DNA of 64,000 nt, from NCBI GenBank assembly GCA_913777025.1, contig CAJYQM010000016.1, positions 1-64,000 of the forward strand. Direction: 5' to 3'. The stretch comes from an uncultured Massilia sp. (lineage in GTDB: Bacteria > Pseudomonadota > Gammaproteobacteria > Burkholderiales > Burkholderiaceae_D). Under the pieces are notes generated by a model. The model had not been told where the DNA came from and ran no database searches. It worked only from the letters and a program-made list of their open reading frames with translations. Below, piece by piece: positions 19,102 through 28,592 of this stretch (the first letter of the stretch is position 1; each line of letters begins with the position of its first letter). A program made the translations under genes and the position numbers.

Positions 19102-19569
19102 ATGCAAAATGTTTCGCAACGCTTGAAGCAGCCGCGGCAACATCGTCGCCAACGCGGTTTCACCCTCGTCGAGATCATGGTCGTCGTGGTCATCATCGGC
19201 ATCCTCGGCGCGCTGGTCGTGCCCAAGCTGCTGGGCCGTACCGGCGAAGCCCGCGTCACCGCCGCCCGTACCGACATCTCGGCGCTGATGGCCGCACTCA
19301 AGCTGTACAAACTGGACAACCAGCGCTATCCGACCACCGAGCAGGGACTGCAATCCCTGGTCCAGAAGCCGACCACCGGCCCGGCCGCCAACGGCTGGAA
19401 AGAGGGCGGCTACATCGACAAGCTGCCGAAGGATCCGTGGGGCAACCCTTACCAGTACCTCCAGCCGAGCCTGCACGGCGCGGACGTCGACGTGTTCTCC
19501 CTGGGCGCGGACGGCCAGCCGGGCGGTACCGGCGAGGATGCGGACGTCGGTTCCTGGGACACCAAGTAA
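19102..19569 (+). CDS. gspG: Type II secretion major pseudopilin GspG
   Basis: RGFTLVEIMVVVVIIGILGALVVPKLLGRTGEARVTAA..., DPWGNPYQYLQP. Confidence 0.96.
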   Translation: MQNVSQRLKQPRQHRRQRGFTLVEIMVVVVIIGILGALVVPKLLGRTGEARVTAARTDISALMAALKLYKLDNQRYPTTEQGLQSLVQKPTTGPAANGWKEGGYIDKLPKDPWGNPYQYLQPSLHGADVDVFSLGADGQPGGTGEDADVGSWDTK

Positions 19570-19603
19570 GCCGGACCGGGCCACGCCGAGGAGCGCCATT
19601 CCC

Positions 19604-20089
19604 ATGACCAGCCCAACGCGCGGCCTGCCGCGCCGTCCAGGCGGCTTCACCCTGGTGGAGATCATGGTCGTGATGGTCATCGTCGGCATCACGATCGGCA
19701 TGGTGTCGCTGAACGCGATCCCGAGCCCGCGCCAGGACCTGCAGGACGAAGCGCGCCGCCTGTCGCTGCTGCTGCAGCTGGCGCGCGACGAGGCGATCGT
19801 GCGCAACCGCCCGGTCACCTTCGAAGCGACCCCCGAGCGCTACCACTTCCTGGTGCGCAACGAAACGCGCTGGGAACCGATCAGAAGCGACGACATGCTG
19901 CGCGAGCGCGCCTTCCGCGACGCGCCGCTGACCCTGCTGCTGGAACCGACCAGTGCCGGCACCGCCAATCCCCTGCGCATCACCTTCGGCCGCGAACCGG
20001 TCGACAAGCCCTTCGTGCTGAGCCTGGTCCGCGGCGACATCCGCGTCGCGATCCGGGCCGACGGCGTCGGGCATTTCACGGTCGAATGA
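19604..20089 (+). CDS. gspH: Type II secretion minor pseudopilin GspH
   Basis: GGFTLVEIMVVMVIVGITIGMVSLNAIPSPRQDLQDEARRLSLLLQLARDEAIVRNRPV. Confidence 0.9.
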   Translation: MTSPTRGLPRRPGGFTLVEIMVVMVIVGITIGMVSLNAIPSPRQDLQDEARRLSLLLQLARDEAIVRNRPVTFEATPERYHFLVRNETRWEPIRSDDMLRERAFRDAPLTLLLEPTSAGTANPLRITFGREPVDKPFVLSLVRGDIRVAIRADGVGHFTVE

Positions 20090-20099
20090 ACTGGGACAA

Positions 20100-20513
20100 A
20101 TGAACATGTTCCGCCCACGCTCCCCTTGGCAACGCCAACGCCATCGACGCCGATGCGGTTTCACCCTGCTCGAAGTGCTGGTGGCACTGGTCATCGTCGG
20201 CACCGCGCTCGGCGCCGGCCTGCGCGCGGTGGGCAGCCTGAGCTCGAACAGCGCGGGCCTGCGCACCAACATGATGGCCACCTGGTCGGCCGAGAACCGC
20301 CTGGTGCAGATCCGCCTGGCCAGGCAGTTCCCGGAGGTCGGCAAGCGCAGCTTTGATTGCCCGCAAGGCGACCTCCACCTGGTGTGCCAGGAAGAAGTCA
20401 TCGTCAGCCCGAACCCGCGCCTGCGCCGGGTCGAGGTGTCCGTGTTCGACATCGCGAATCCGAACCGGCGCATCGTCAAGCTGGTCCAGCTGGTGCTGAG
20501 GCCGCGGCCATGA
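20100..20513 (+). CDS. gspI: Type II secretion minor pseudopilin GspI
   Basis: CGFTLLEVLVALVIVGTALGAGLRAVG... Confidence 0.9.
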   Translation: MNMFRPRSPWQRQRHRRRCGFTLLEVLVALVIVGTALGAGLRAVGSLSSNSAGLRTNMMATWSAENRLVQIRLARQFPEVGKRSFDCPQGDLHLVCQEEVIVSPNPRLRRVEVSVFDIANPNRRIVKLVQLVLRPRP

Positions 20514-21169
20514 GGCGGCCGCTGCATCCCCGCGCGCCGCATCCTCCCGGCTTTACGCTGGTCGAGCTGCTGGTGGCGATCAGCATCCTGGCCATCGTGG
20601 CCGTGCTCGGCTGGCGCGGGCTGGACGGCATCGTGCGCGCCCGTTCGGCCCTGACCGAGCAGATGGAAACCACGCGCGGCATGCAGCTGGCCTTCGCCCA
20701 GCTGCAGAGCGACTGCGAGCACATCGTCGAACCGGGCACCATCAACCAGCGCCCGCGCCTGCTGACCGGTACCGACCGCATTACGATGGTGCGCGAAGTC
20801 TTCACCGAAAACCAGCCGGCGCGCCTGCAGGTGGTGTCCTACCGCATCCTCGACGGCACGCTGGTGCGGCGCGAATCGAACGTCACCCGCGACCTGGCCC
20901 AGCTCGACGCGCTGTGGCAGGCCGCGATCACCAACGCCGACACCAGCGGCGGCGTGGCGCTGCAGGGTGGCCTGACCGGCATGCAGGTCCTGGTCTGGCA
21001 GAACGGCGGCTGGCGCCAGGCCGTCACCACCACCAACGCCAATGCGGCCCTGGTGCAGCAATCGACCGGCAGCACCCAGTCGCTGGACCCGACCGGCCTG
21101 CAGGTGGCGCTGGTGCAGCAGGGACAGGAAGTCCCGCTGAGCAAATTCTTCCTGCTGGGGGAACCATGA
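20510..21169 (+). CDS. gspJ: Type II secretion minor pseudopilin GspJ
   Basis: MRRPLHPRAPHPPGFTLVELLVAISILAIVAVLGWRGLDGIVRARS; ATGA overlap with gspI. Confidence 0.92.
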   Translation: MRRPLHPRAPHPPGFTLVELLVAISILAIVAVLGWRGLDGIVRARSALTEQMETTRGMQLAFAQLQSDCEHIVEPGTINQRPRLLTGTDRITMVREVFTENQPARLQVVSYRILDGTLVRRESNVTRDLAQLDALWQAAITNADTSGGVALQGGLTGMQVLVWQNGGWRQAVTTTNANAALVQQSTGSTQSLDPTGLQVALVQQGQEVPLSKFFLLGEP

Positions 21170-22245
21170 AACCGGACCGCACGATGGCGCCGGCGCGCAT
21201 CCTGCGCCGCGCGCGCGAACGCGGCGTCGCCGTGATCACCGCGCTGCTGCTCACCACGCTGGCTGTGGCGATCGTCGCCAGCCTGTTCTGGCAGCAGCAG
21301 GTGCAGGTGCGCTCGATGGAAAACCAGCGCTTGCACCTGCAGACCAAGTGGATCCTGCGCGGCGCCCTCGACTGGGCGACGCTGGTGCTGGACACCTTCA
21401 ACAACGCACCCTACACGAGCCTGGACCAGGCCTGGGCCACGCCGCTGGCGGAAACCCGGCTCGACCAGTACATCGAGCGCGAGCGGATCGTTGGAGAAAA
21501 TTTCGATGCGACCCTGTCCGGTAACGTTACTGACGCATGCTCGCGTTACAATTTGACCAATCTTGCCGCCAGCCGCCAGCCGGATGCGGACCAGATCGCG
21601 CTGTTCGGCCGCCTGCTGCGCAATTTGCAGCTGCAGGAAACGCTGGCCAGCCGGGTCGCGAGTTTTGTCGCGGCCAGCCAGACGGTGCAGGCGACGCCGG
21701 AGAACGGGCAGGGGCCCGATGGCGGAACCGGTACGGGAACTGGCACCGGCACCGGCACCGGCACCGGCACCGGCACCGGCACGCCCGGCGGCAGCATTGC
21801 GCCGGCGGGCGCGAACGCGGTCTCGGGTTCGCCGATGAAGCTGCTGCAGGTCGATGATTTGCTGTCGGTGCCGGGCTTCACGCCGGAAATCGTCGAGCGC
21901 CTGCGGCCGTTCGTGATCGTGCTGCCGCAAAAGAGCGAGATCAATGTGAACACGGCATCGCCCGAAGTGCTGGCGGCGCTGGTGCCGAACATGTCGGTGT
22001 CGGAAGCGAATTCGCTGGTGGCGCGGCGCAAGCAGGTGCCCTGGCGCGACATCAGCTACTTCTCGAGAGAGGTGGGCGAGACCCGGCCGCTGGCGCCGAA
22101 TTCGGCCGGTGTGAAGAGCGACTGGTTCCTGGTGGCCAGCCGCATTCGCCTGGACCGGGCGGCGCTCGATGCCGAGGCGCTGGTCCAGCGCGGCTCGGCA
22201 TTGACGGGTACCGGTACCAGGGTGGTCTGGATTCGCCAGAATTAA
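21166..22245 (+). CDS. gspK: Type II secretion minor pseudopilin GspK
   Basis: MKPDRTMAPARILRRARERGVAVITALLLTTLAVAIVASLFWQQQVQVRSMENQR...; ATGA overlap with gspJ. Confidence 0.92.
   Translation: MKPDRTMAPARILRRARERGVAVITALLLTTLAVAIVASLFWQQQVQVRSMENQRLHLQTKWILRGALDWATLVLDTFNNAPYTSLDQAWATPLAETRLDQYIERERIVGENFDATLSGNVTDACSRYNLTNLAASRQPDADQIALFGRLLRNLQLQETLASRVASFVAASQTVQATPENGQGPDGGTGTGTGTGTGTGTGTGTGTPGGSIAPAGANAVSGSPMKLLQVDDLLSVPGFTPEIVERLRPFVIVLPQKSEINVNTASPEVLAALVPNMSVSEANSLVARRKQVPWRDISYFSREVGETRPLAPNSAGVKSDWFLVASRIRLDRAALDAEALVQRGSALTGTGTRVVWIRQN
21724..21783 (+). repeat. Hexanucleotide tandem repeat (GGCACC) encoding (Gly-Thr)n inside gspK
   Basis: Six perfect GGCACC units at 21742-21777 flanked by degenerate units; encodes GTGTGTGTGTGTGTGTGTGT. 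Confidence 0.93.
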
Positions 22246-22285
22246 GAACAAGAGCAAGACAGCAAGATCAAGAAAGCGAGACGGT

Positions 22286-23497
22286 TTGACTACACTTTAT
22301 ATCCGGCATCCCGCCCGCGCGGAAGGCGAACATGCGCTGAGCCGCTTCGCCCTGGTCAATGACGGCGGCGTCATCGAGCAGCAGGGCGAGGGACCGCTGC
22401 GCAACCTGGGCGACCTGGTCGGCACCAGCCGCCGCGTCGTGCTGCTGCTGGCCGCCACCGACGTGACCCTGTTGTCGGTGCAGGCGCCGCCGCTGTCCGG
22501 GGCGCGCCTGAAGGCCGCGCTGCCGGGGCTGGTCGAAGAACACATCCTGGGCGACCCGCTCGATTCGGTGCTGGTGGCCGCGCCCGAGCAGCCGGACGGC
22601 ACCCGCCCGATCGCGGTGGCCGACCGCGACTGGCTGGAAGCCATCGTGCGTGCCCTGCTGGCCCAGGGCGCGCGCGCCGTCGCCGCCATTCCCGCCCAAT
22701 TGTGCCTGCCGCTGCAGCCGGGCAGCGTCGCCGCCGCCATCGAAGGCGCCGAGCTGACCCTGCGCCAGGGCCTGTTCCAAGGCTTTGGCCTGGCCCTCGA
22801 GGCCACGCCTTCGGTCGTGCTGCAGACCGCGCGCGCCTTTTCCGGCGACGCCCCGCTGGTGCTGTACGTGCCGCCCGCCCGGATGGGCGAATACCAGGTG
22901 CTGGTCCAGGAAGCCGGGCCCGGTATCACGCTCGAGGCCGACGACTGGGCGCACTGGATCGCCGCCTCGCGCAGCACGGCGCTCGACCTGGTCGGCGGCC
23001 TGGGCGCGGCCGGCAGCCCGATACGCGACTGGCGCCGCTGGCGCTGGCCGATCCGCCTGGCCGGCCTGGCGGTCGCGGTCAACCTGATCGGCCTGAACGT
23101 CGACTGGCTGCGCCTGAAGCGCGAAGCCGACACCGTGCGCCAGTCGATGATCCAGACCTATCGCCAGGTGTATCCGAACGAGACCACGATCCTCGATCCG
23201 GTGCTGCAGATGCGCCAGCACATCGCGCGTGCGCGCGCCGGCAGCGGCGAGGTCGCGCCCGACGAATTCACCTGGCTGGCGACCGCGCTCGGCGATGCAG
23301 CACAATCCAGCGGACGCCAACCTAGTATTACATCAATTGAATACCGCGAACGCGCGTTGTCGGTCAAAGTCAAACCAGAAACGGCCGACCCCGGTCTGAC
23401 CGGGCAGCTGCGCACCGCGCTGGCCGCGCGTGGGCTCAGCCTGCAGGAAACCGCGCCGGGCAGCTGGGTCATCCGCAGCACAGGAGCCACACAATGA
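22286..23497 (+). CDS. gspL: Type II secretion protein GspL
   Basis: Order within operon; LLLAATDVTLLSVQAPPLSGARLKAALPGLVEEHIL; C-terminal GspL periplasmic domain. Confidence 0.9.
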   Translation: MTTLYIRHPARAEGEHALSRFALVNDGGVIEQQGEGPLRNLGDLVGTSRRVVLLLAATDVTLLSVQAPPLSGARLKAALPGLVEEHILGDPLDSVLVAAPEQPDGTRPIAVADRDWLEAIVRALLAQGARAVAAIPAQLCLPLQPGSVAAAIEGAELTLRQGLFQGFGLALEATPSVVLQTARAFSGDAPLVLYVPPARMGEYQVLVQEAGPGITLEADDWAHWIAASRSTALDLVGGLGAAGSPIRDWRRWRWPIRLAGLAVAVNLIGLNVDWLRLKREADTVRQSMIQTYRQVYPNETTILDPVLQMRQHIARARAGSGEVAPDEFTWLATALGDAAQSSGRQPSITSIEYRERALSVKVKPETADPGLTGQLRTALAARGLSLQETAPGSWVIRSTGATQ

Positions 23498-24012
23498 GCC
23501 TTGCCACCACCATCGCCCAGTACCGCGAGCGTGCCAACACGCTCTGGCTCGCGCGCACCGAGCAGGAGCGGCGTTTCCTGGCCGTGGGCGGCGCCGTCGT
23601 GCTGCTGGCCCTGCTGTACCTGCTGCTGGTCGATCCCGCCGTCGAGGGGCGTGCCCAGCTGAACCGCCAGCTGCCCCAGCTGCGCCAGCAGGCCGCCGAA
23701 CTGCAGGCCATGGCCCAGGAAGCTTCCAGCCTGGCCCGCGCGCCCAGCACGCAAGTCGCGCCGCTGAGCCGCGAAGCCGTCGATGCCAGCCTGAACGGCC
23801 GCGGCCTGAAACCGCAATCGCTGTCGATGACCGCCGACTACATCAAGCTGCAGTTGAATAACGTCCCGTTCGCCGGGCTGGCCGCCTGGCTCGACGAGCA
23901 GCGCCGCGCCAACCGCGTGCTGGTGCAGGACGCCGTCGTCACCGCCTTGCCGGTCGCCGGCCAGGTCGATGCCAACCTGACGCTGCGTCAGAACACCGGC
24001 GCGGCCCAATGA
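23494..24012 (+). CDS. gspM: Type II secretion protein GspM
   Basis: TM-anchored protein between gspL and gspN, LARTEQERRFLAVGGAVVLLALLYLLLVDPAVEGRAQLNRQLPQLRQQAAELQ. Confidence 0.88.
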   Translation: MSLATTIAQYRERANTLWLARTEQERRFLAVGGAVVLLALLYLLLVDPAVEGRAQLNRQLPQLRQQAAELQAMAQEASSLARAPSTQVAPLSREAVDASLNGRGLKPQSLSMTADYIKLQLNNVPFAGLAAWLDEQRRANRVLVQDAVVTALPVAGQVDANLTLRQNTGAAQ

Positions 24013-24782
24013 AGCGGGCGGTCCTGTGGGGCGCGCTGGTCGCGCTGGCGGTGCTCGTGACGATCCTGGCTTTCCTGCCGGCGGCCTGGCTGGGGCCGAT
24101 GGTCGAACGCCAGACCGGCGGCCGTTTGACTCTGGGGGATGCGCAAGGTACGCTGTGGCGCGGCTCAGCCTTCGTGGGTGGCGCGCCGGGCGAGGGTGGG
24201 GCGGTCACGCCATTGCTGCCGGGACGTTTTTCCTGGCGCTTGTCGCCCCTGGTGCTGTTCGGCCAGGTCAGCATGGACCTGGCCAACGACCAGGCGCTGG
24301 CCCAGCCGGTGCGCATCACCGGCAGCTGGTCGCAATGGCAGGTCAGCGCCGGCGAACTCCTGCTGCCGGCCGAGGGCCTGTCCGGGCTGGGTGCGCCGTT
24401 GAACACGCTGGCGCCGTCGGGCGTCATCAAGCTGTCGTGGAATTTGCTGGACATCGCGCGCCAGGGGCAAATGGTGGCGGTGAGCGGGCGTACGGTGCTG
24501 TCCCTGAGCGACATGGGGTCGCGCATGAGCCCGATCAAACCGCTGGGCAGCTACGAGATGGCCATGGACTGGCGCGGCCAGCAGGCCGACCTGGGCCTGC
24601 GTACCGTCCGCGGCGCGCTGCTGCTGTCCGGAAACGGTGCACTGGAAAATGGCCGCCTGCGCTTCTCGGGACAAGCCTCGGCCGCCGAAGGATATGAAGA
24701 CACGCTGGGCAACCTGCTCAACCTGCTGGGCCAGCGCCGAATGGTCAACGGCAAGAACATAATCGCATTAGAGTTCAGATAA
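24009..24782 (+). CDS. gspN: Type II secretion protein GspN
   Basis: GPMVERQTGGRLTLGDAQGTLWRGSAFVGG...; position in operon. Confidence 0.87.
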   Translation: MKRAVLWGALVALAVLVTILAFLPAAWLGPMVERQTGGRLTLGDAQGTLWRGSAFVGGAPGEGGAVTPLLPGRFSWRLSPLVLFGQVSMDLANDQALAQPVRITGSWSQWQVSAGELLLPAEGLSGLGAPLNTLAPSGVIKLSWNLLDIARQGQMVAVSGRTVLSLSDMGSRMSPIKPLGSYEMAMDWRGQQADLGLRTVRGALLLSGNGALENGRLRFSGQASAAEGYEDTLGNLLNLLGQRRMVNGKNIIALEFR

Positions 24783-27115
24783 TGAAAAATAATTCCGGTA
24801 GCACCCTGCCAACCCCGACGCTGCGCCGTATCGCGGCCAGCGTCATGCTGTGCTGCGCCGTGGCCACGGCAGTCCCGCCCGTGCCCGCCTTCGCCCAGGA
24901 AGGCAACGGCGCGGCGCTCAACTTCGTCAACGCCGACATGGAATCGGTGATCAAGGCGGTCGGCCACTATACCGGCATGACCTTCATCATCGACCCGCGC
25001 GTGAAAGGCACGCTGACCCTGGTCTCGGAGCGCACGCTGACCAAGGCCCAGGCCTTCTCGCTGCTGACCTCGGCGCTGCGCCTGCAGGGTTACGCGGTCG
25101 TCACCGGCGACGGTTTCGCCAAGGTGGTGCCGGAAGCGGAAGCCAAGCTGCAATCCTCGCCGACCCAGATCGGCACCGGCGGTTCGCGCGCGCGCGGCGA
25201 CCAGGTCGCGACCCAGGTCTACCGCCTGCAGCATGAATCGGCGCCCAACCTGGTGGCCGTGCTGCGCCCGCTGATCTCGCCCAACAACTCGATCATGGCC
25301 GACCCGGGCAACAACAGCGTGGTGATCACCGACTACGCCGACAACCTGCGCCGCCTGTCGAAGATCATCGCCGCGCTGGACTCGCCGGCCACGGGCGACC
25401 TCGACGTGATCCCGATCCGCAACGGCATCGCCAGCGACGTCGCGACCCTGGTCACGCGCCTGCTGGAGCCGGGCGCCGGCGGCGACGCCGGCCGCGTCAC
25501 CGTGCTGGCCGACGCCCGCACCAACTCGGTGGTGGTGCGCGCGCCGTCGCAGGCGCGCGCCAACATGGCCAAGAACCTGATCGCCAAGCTCGACCAGCCG
25601 ACCACCGAGCTGGGCAACATCCACGTGGTCTACCTCAAGAATGCCGACGCCAGCAAGGTCGCCCAGACCCTGCGCGCGGTGGTGTCCCAGGATGCGTCGG
25701 CGGTGCCGGTGCAGCAGCAGGGCACCGCGGGCGGCTCGATCCAGTCCGGCACCACGGGCGGGACCGGCACCGGCACCGGTACGCTCGGCGGCAACCAGCA
25801 GCAGAACAGCATCGGCGCCGGCGGCACCGGCGGCACCTTCGGCCAGCAGAGCCAGGCCACGGCCGGCGGCGCGGGCGGCGGCCAGGGCTCCGGCTTCATC
25901 CAGGCCGACGCCTCGACCAACAGCCTGATCATCACCGCGCCGGACGCGCTCTACCGCAACCTGCGTTCCGTCATCGACCAGCTCGACGTGCGCCGCGCCC
26001 AGGTCTACATCGAGGCGCTGGTGGTCGAGGTCAACGCGGCCAAGGCCTCCGAATTCGGCGTCCAGTGGGTCGGCCTGACCGGCAACGACGCCAGCCGCTA
26101 CCGCGTGGGCGGCCTGCAGTCGTTCGCGTCGAACAGCTCGAACAACATCATCAACCTGGCGGCGGCCGCGCAGAGCGGCCTGACCGGCGCCAACGGCGCC
26201 AGCCTGCCGACGCTGGGCGGCCTGTCGATCGGCCTGTTCCGCCAGGTAAACGGCCAGCTCGGCCTGGGCGCGATCGCGCATGCCCTTGAAACCGACGGCG
26301 ACACCAACATCTTGTCCACGCCGAACATCATCACGCTGGACAACGAACTGGCAACGATCAAGGTCGGCCAGAACATCCCGATCCTGACCGGCTCGTTCAC
26401 CACCAACTCCAGCGGTTCGAGCAACCCGTTCCAGACGATCGACCGCAAGGATATCGGCCTGCTGCTGAAAGTGCGCCCGCAGATTTCCGAAGGGGGTACG
26501 ATCAAGATGGCGATCTACCACGAGAACTCGGGCATCGACAATTCCGTCGCGTCGACCTCGGGCATCGTGACCACCGTTCGCGCGATCGAGAACAACATCA
26601 TCGCCGACGATGGCCAGGTCGTCGTACTCGGTGGCCTGATCTCGGACGACGAGAACCACAACGAAGAAGGCGTGCATGGCCTGGCCGACATCCCGGTCAT
26701 CGGCAACTTGTTCAAGTACCGCACCCGGACTCGTACCAAACGCAACCTGATGGTCTTCCTGCGTCCGATCATCATCCGCAGCAAGGAACAGAACGCCAGC
26801 ATCTCGATGGACCGTTACGACTACATGCGCGCAGCGGGCGCGGAGGCCCAGCCGAACGACGACAGCGTCCTGCTGCGCAATCTCGGCGCCCCGATCCTGC
26901 CGCAGCTGACCAATGGCCAGCCGCCGGTGAACAACGGCATGATGGCCACGGTGCCGCCTCCGGCGCCGGTCGCGCCGCGTCCGGGCCAGGCCACCGGTGC
27001 CGGTACCGCGCAGCCGCAGGCCTCCGGCCAGCGCGACAGCCGCCCGGCCCAGCCGGTCGTCGTGTCGCCGAGCGGCAACGCGTACCGGCCGGCGACCCCG
27101 ACGCAGCAGAACTGA
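24782..27115 (+). CDS. gspD: Type II secretion secretin GspD
   Basis: LNFVNADMESVIKAVGHYTGMTFIIDPRVKGTLTLVSE..., secretin domain ...VGQNIPILTGSFTT...IDRKDIGLLLKVRPQISEGGTIKM. Confidence 0.96.
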   Translation: MKNNSGSTLPTPTLRRIAASVMLCCAVATAVPPVPAFAQEGNGAALNFVNADMESVIKAVGHYTGMTFIIDPRVKGTLTLVSERTLTKAQAFSLLTSALRLQGYAVVTGDGFAKVVPEAEAKLQSSPTQIGTGGSRARGDQVATQVYRLQHESAPNLVAVLRPLISPNNSIMADPGNNSVVITDYADNLRRLSKIIAALDSPATGDLDVIPIRNGIASDVATLVTRLLEPGAGGDAGRVTVLADARTNSVVVRAPSQARANMAKNLIAKLDQPTTELGNIHVVYLKNADASKVAQTLRAVVSQDASAVPVQQQGTAGGSIQSGTTGGTGTGTGTLGGNQQQNSIGAGGTGGTFGQQSQATAGGAGGGQGSGFIQADASTNSLIITAPDALYRNLRSVIDQLDVRRAQVYIEALVVEVNAAKASEFGVQWVGLTGNDASRYRVGGLQSFASNSSNNIINLAAAAQSGLTGANGASLPTLGGLSIGLFRQVNGQLGLGAIAHALETDGDTNILSTPNIITLDNELATIKVGQNIPILTGSFTTNSSGSSNPFQTIDRKDIGLLLKVRPQISEGGTIKMAIYHENSGIDNSVASTSGIVTTVRAIENNIIADDGQVVVLGGLISDDENHNEEGVHGLADIPVIGNLFKYRTRTRTKRNLMVFLRPIIIRSKEQNASISMDRYDYMRAAGAEAQPNDDSVLLRNLGAPILPQLTNGQPPVNNGMMATVPPPAPVAPRPGQATGAGTAQPQASGQRDSRPAQPVVVSPSGNAYRPATPTQQN

Positions 27116-27155
27116 GCAGAACTGAGCAGCATTGAGCTCGACCGAGCAGAACCGA
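27106..27155 (+). repeat. Five degenerate tandem copies of a 10-bp unit (GCAGAACTGA) across the gspD stop and gspE leader
   Basis: GCAGAACTGA GCAGAACTGA GCAGCATTGA GCTCGACCGA GCAGAACCGA read directly from sequence. Confidence 0.9.
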
Positions 27156-27161
27156 GGAATC

Positions 27162-28589
27162 ATGAACAACCTGTTGCCCTACGCATTCGCACGCGACTAT
27201 GGCGTGCTGGCGCGTTCCAACGGCGACCCCACGCAAGCCGTCGAAGTCCTGGTGTCGAATGCCACCAAGCCGGCGGCGATCGCCGAAGTGTCGCGCCGCT
27301 TCGGCCGCATCATGCTGCGCCGCATGGAACGCGCCGAACTCGAAGCGGCGATCGCGTCCGCCTACCAGTCGGCGGGCGGCGACGCCTCCCAGGTGGCGGA
27401 CGAATTCGACGCCGACCTGGATCTCACCAAGCTGCTGCAGGACGTCCCCGCGATCGAGGACTTGCTGGAGTCGTCCGACGACGCCCCGGTGATCCGCATG
27501 ATCAACGCCCTGCTGACGCAATCGCTGCGCGAAGGGGCGTCCGATATCCACATCGAGCCGTTCGAGCAGACCTCGGTCGTGCGCTTCCGCATCGACGGCG
27601 CGCTGCGCGACATCGTGCGTCCTCGTAAAGCCATCCACGCCTCGCTGATCTCGCGTATCAAGATCATGTCGGCGCTGGACATCGCCGAGAAACGCCTGCC
27701 GCAGGACGGCCGCATCACGCTGCGCATCGGCGGCAAGCCGGTCGACGTGCGCGTGTCGACACTGCCGACCGGCCACGGCGAGCGCGCCGTGCTGCGTCTG
27801 CTTGACAAGGAAGCCGGCCGCCTCGACCTGAGCCACCTCGGCATGAGCGAGCGCATGCTGCCGAAGTTCGACAAGCTGATCAACCAGCCGCACGGCATCG
27901 TGCTGGTCACCGGCCCGACCGGTTCCGGTAAAACCACCACGCTGTACGCGGCCCTGTCGCGCCTGAACGCGTCGACCACCAACATCATGACGGTGGAAGA
28001 CCCGATCGAATATGACCTGACCGGCATCGGCCAGACCCAAGTCAATGCCCGCATCGACATGACCTTCGGCAAGGCCCTGCGCGCGATCCTGCGCCAGGAC
28101 CCGGACGTGATCATGATCGGCGAGATCCGCGACCTGGAAACGGCGCAGATCGCGGTGCAGGCCTCGCTCACCGGCCACCTGGTGCTGGCGACCCTGCACA
28201 CCAACGACGCGCCCTCGGCCGTGACCCGCCTGCTGGACATGGGCATCGAGCCGTTCCTGCTGTCATCGAGCTTGCTCGGCGTGATGGCGCAGCGCCTGGT
28301 GCGCAAGCTGTGCCCGCATTGCAAGAAACAGGACGGCAATGGCCATTGGGTGCCGGTCGGCTGCGACCGCTGCGGCCACACCGGCTACCATGGCCGGGTC
28401 GGTGTCTACGAACTGCTCGAAACCAACGAGCGGATCCGTGCCCAGATCCACAACCAGGTGTCCGAGGCCGAGATCCGCGACACCGCGATCGCCTCCGGCA
28501 TGCAGACGATGCGCGAGGATGGCGAGCGCTGGGTGCGCGAGGGCATCACGACCGAAGCCGAGTTGTTGCGCGTGACGAAGGCGGACTGA
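27162..28589 (+). CDS. gspE: Type II secretion ATPase GspE
   Basis: Walker [47 protein letters not shown]. Confidence 0.96.
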   Translation: MNNLLPYAFARDYGVLARSNGDPTQAVEVLVSNATKPAAIAEVSRRFGRIMLRRMERAELEAAIASAYQSAGGDASQVADEFDADLDLTKLLQDVPAIEDLLESSDDAPVIRMINALLTQSLREGASDIHIEPFEQTSVVRFRIDGALRDIVRPRKAIHASLISRIKIMSALDIAEKRLPQDGRITLRIGGKPVDVRVSTLPTGHGERAVLRLLDKEAGRLDLSHLGMSERMLPKFDKLINQPHGIVLVTGPTGSGKTTTLYAALSRLNASTTNIMTVEDPIEYDLTGIGQTQVNARIDMTFGKALRAILRQDPDVIMIGEIRDLETAQIAVQASLTGHLVLATLHTNDAPSAVTRLLDMGIEPFLLSSSLLGVMAQRLVRKLCPHCKKQDGNGHWVPVGCDRCGHTGYHGRVGVYELLETNERIRAQIHNQVSEAEIRDTAIASGMQTMREDGERWVREGITTEAELLRVTKAD

Positions 28590-28592
28590 TCC

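Noticed and set aside
19298-21061. 587-aa minus-strand ORF over gspG-J
   Set aside because: Overlaps four recognisable pseudopilin genes; no supporting motif.
24551-27169. 872-aa minus-strand ORF opposite gspD
   Set aside because: High-GC antisense ORF; low-complexity Arg/Gly/Asp/His-rich translation with no family signature, fully overlapping well-supported gspD.
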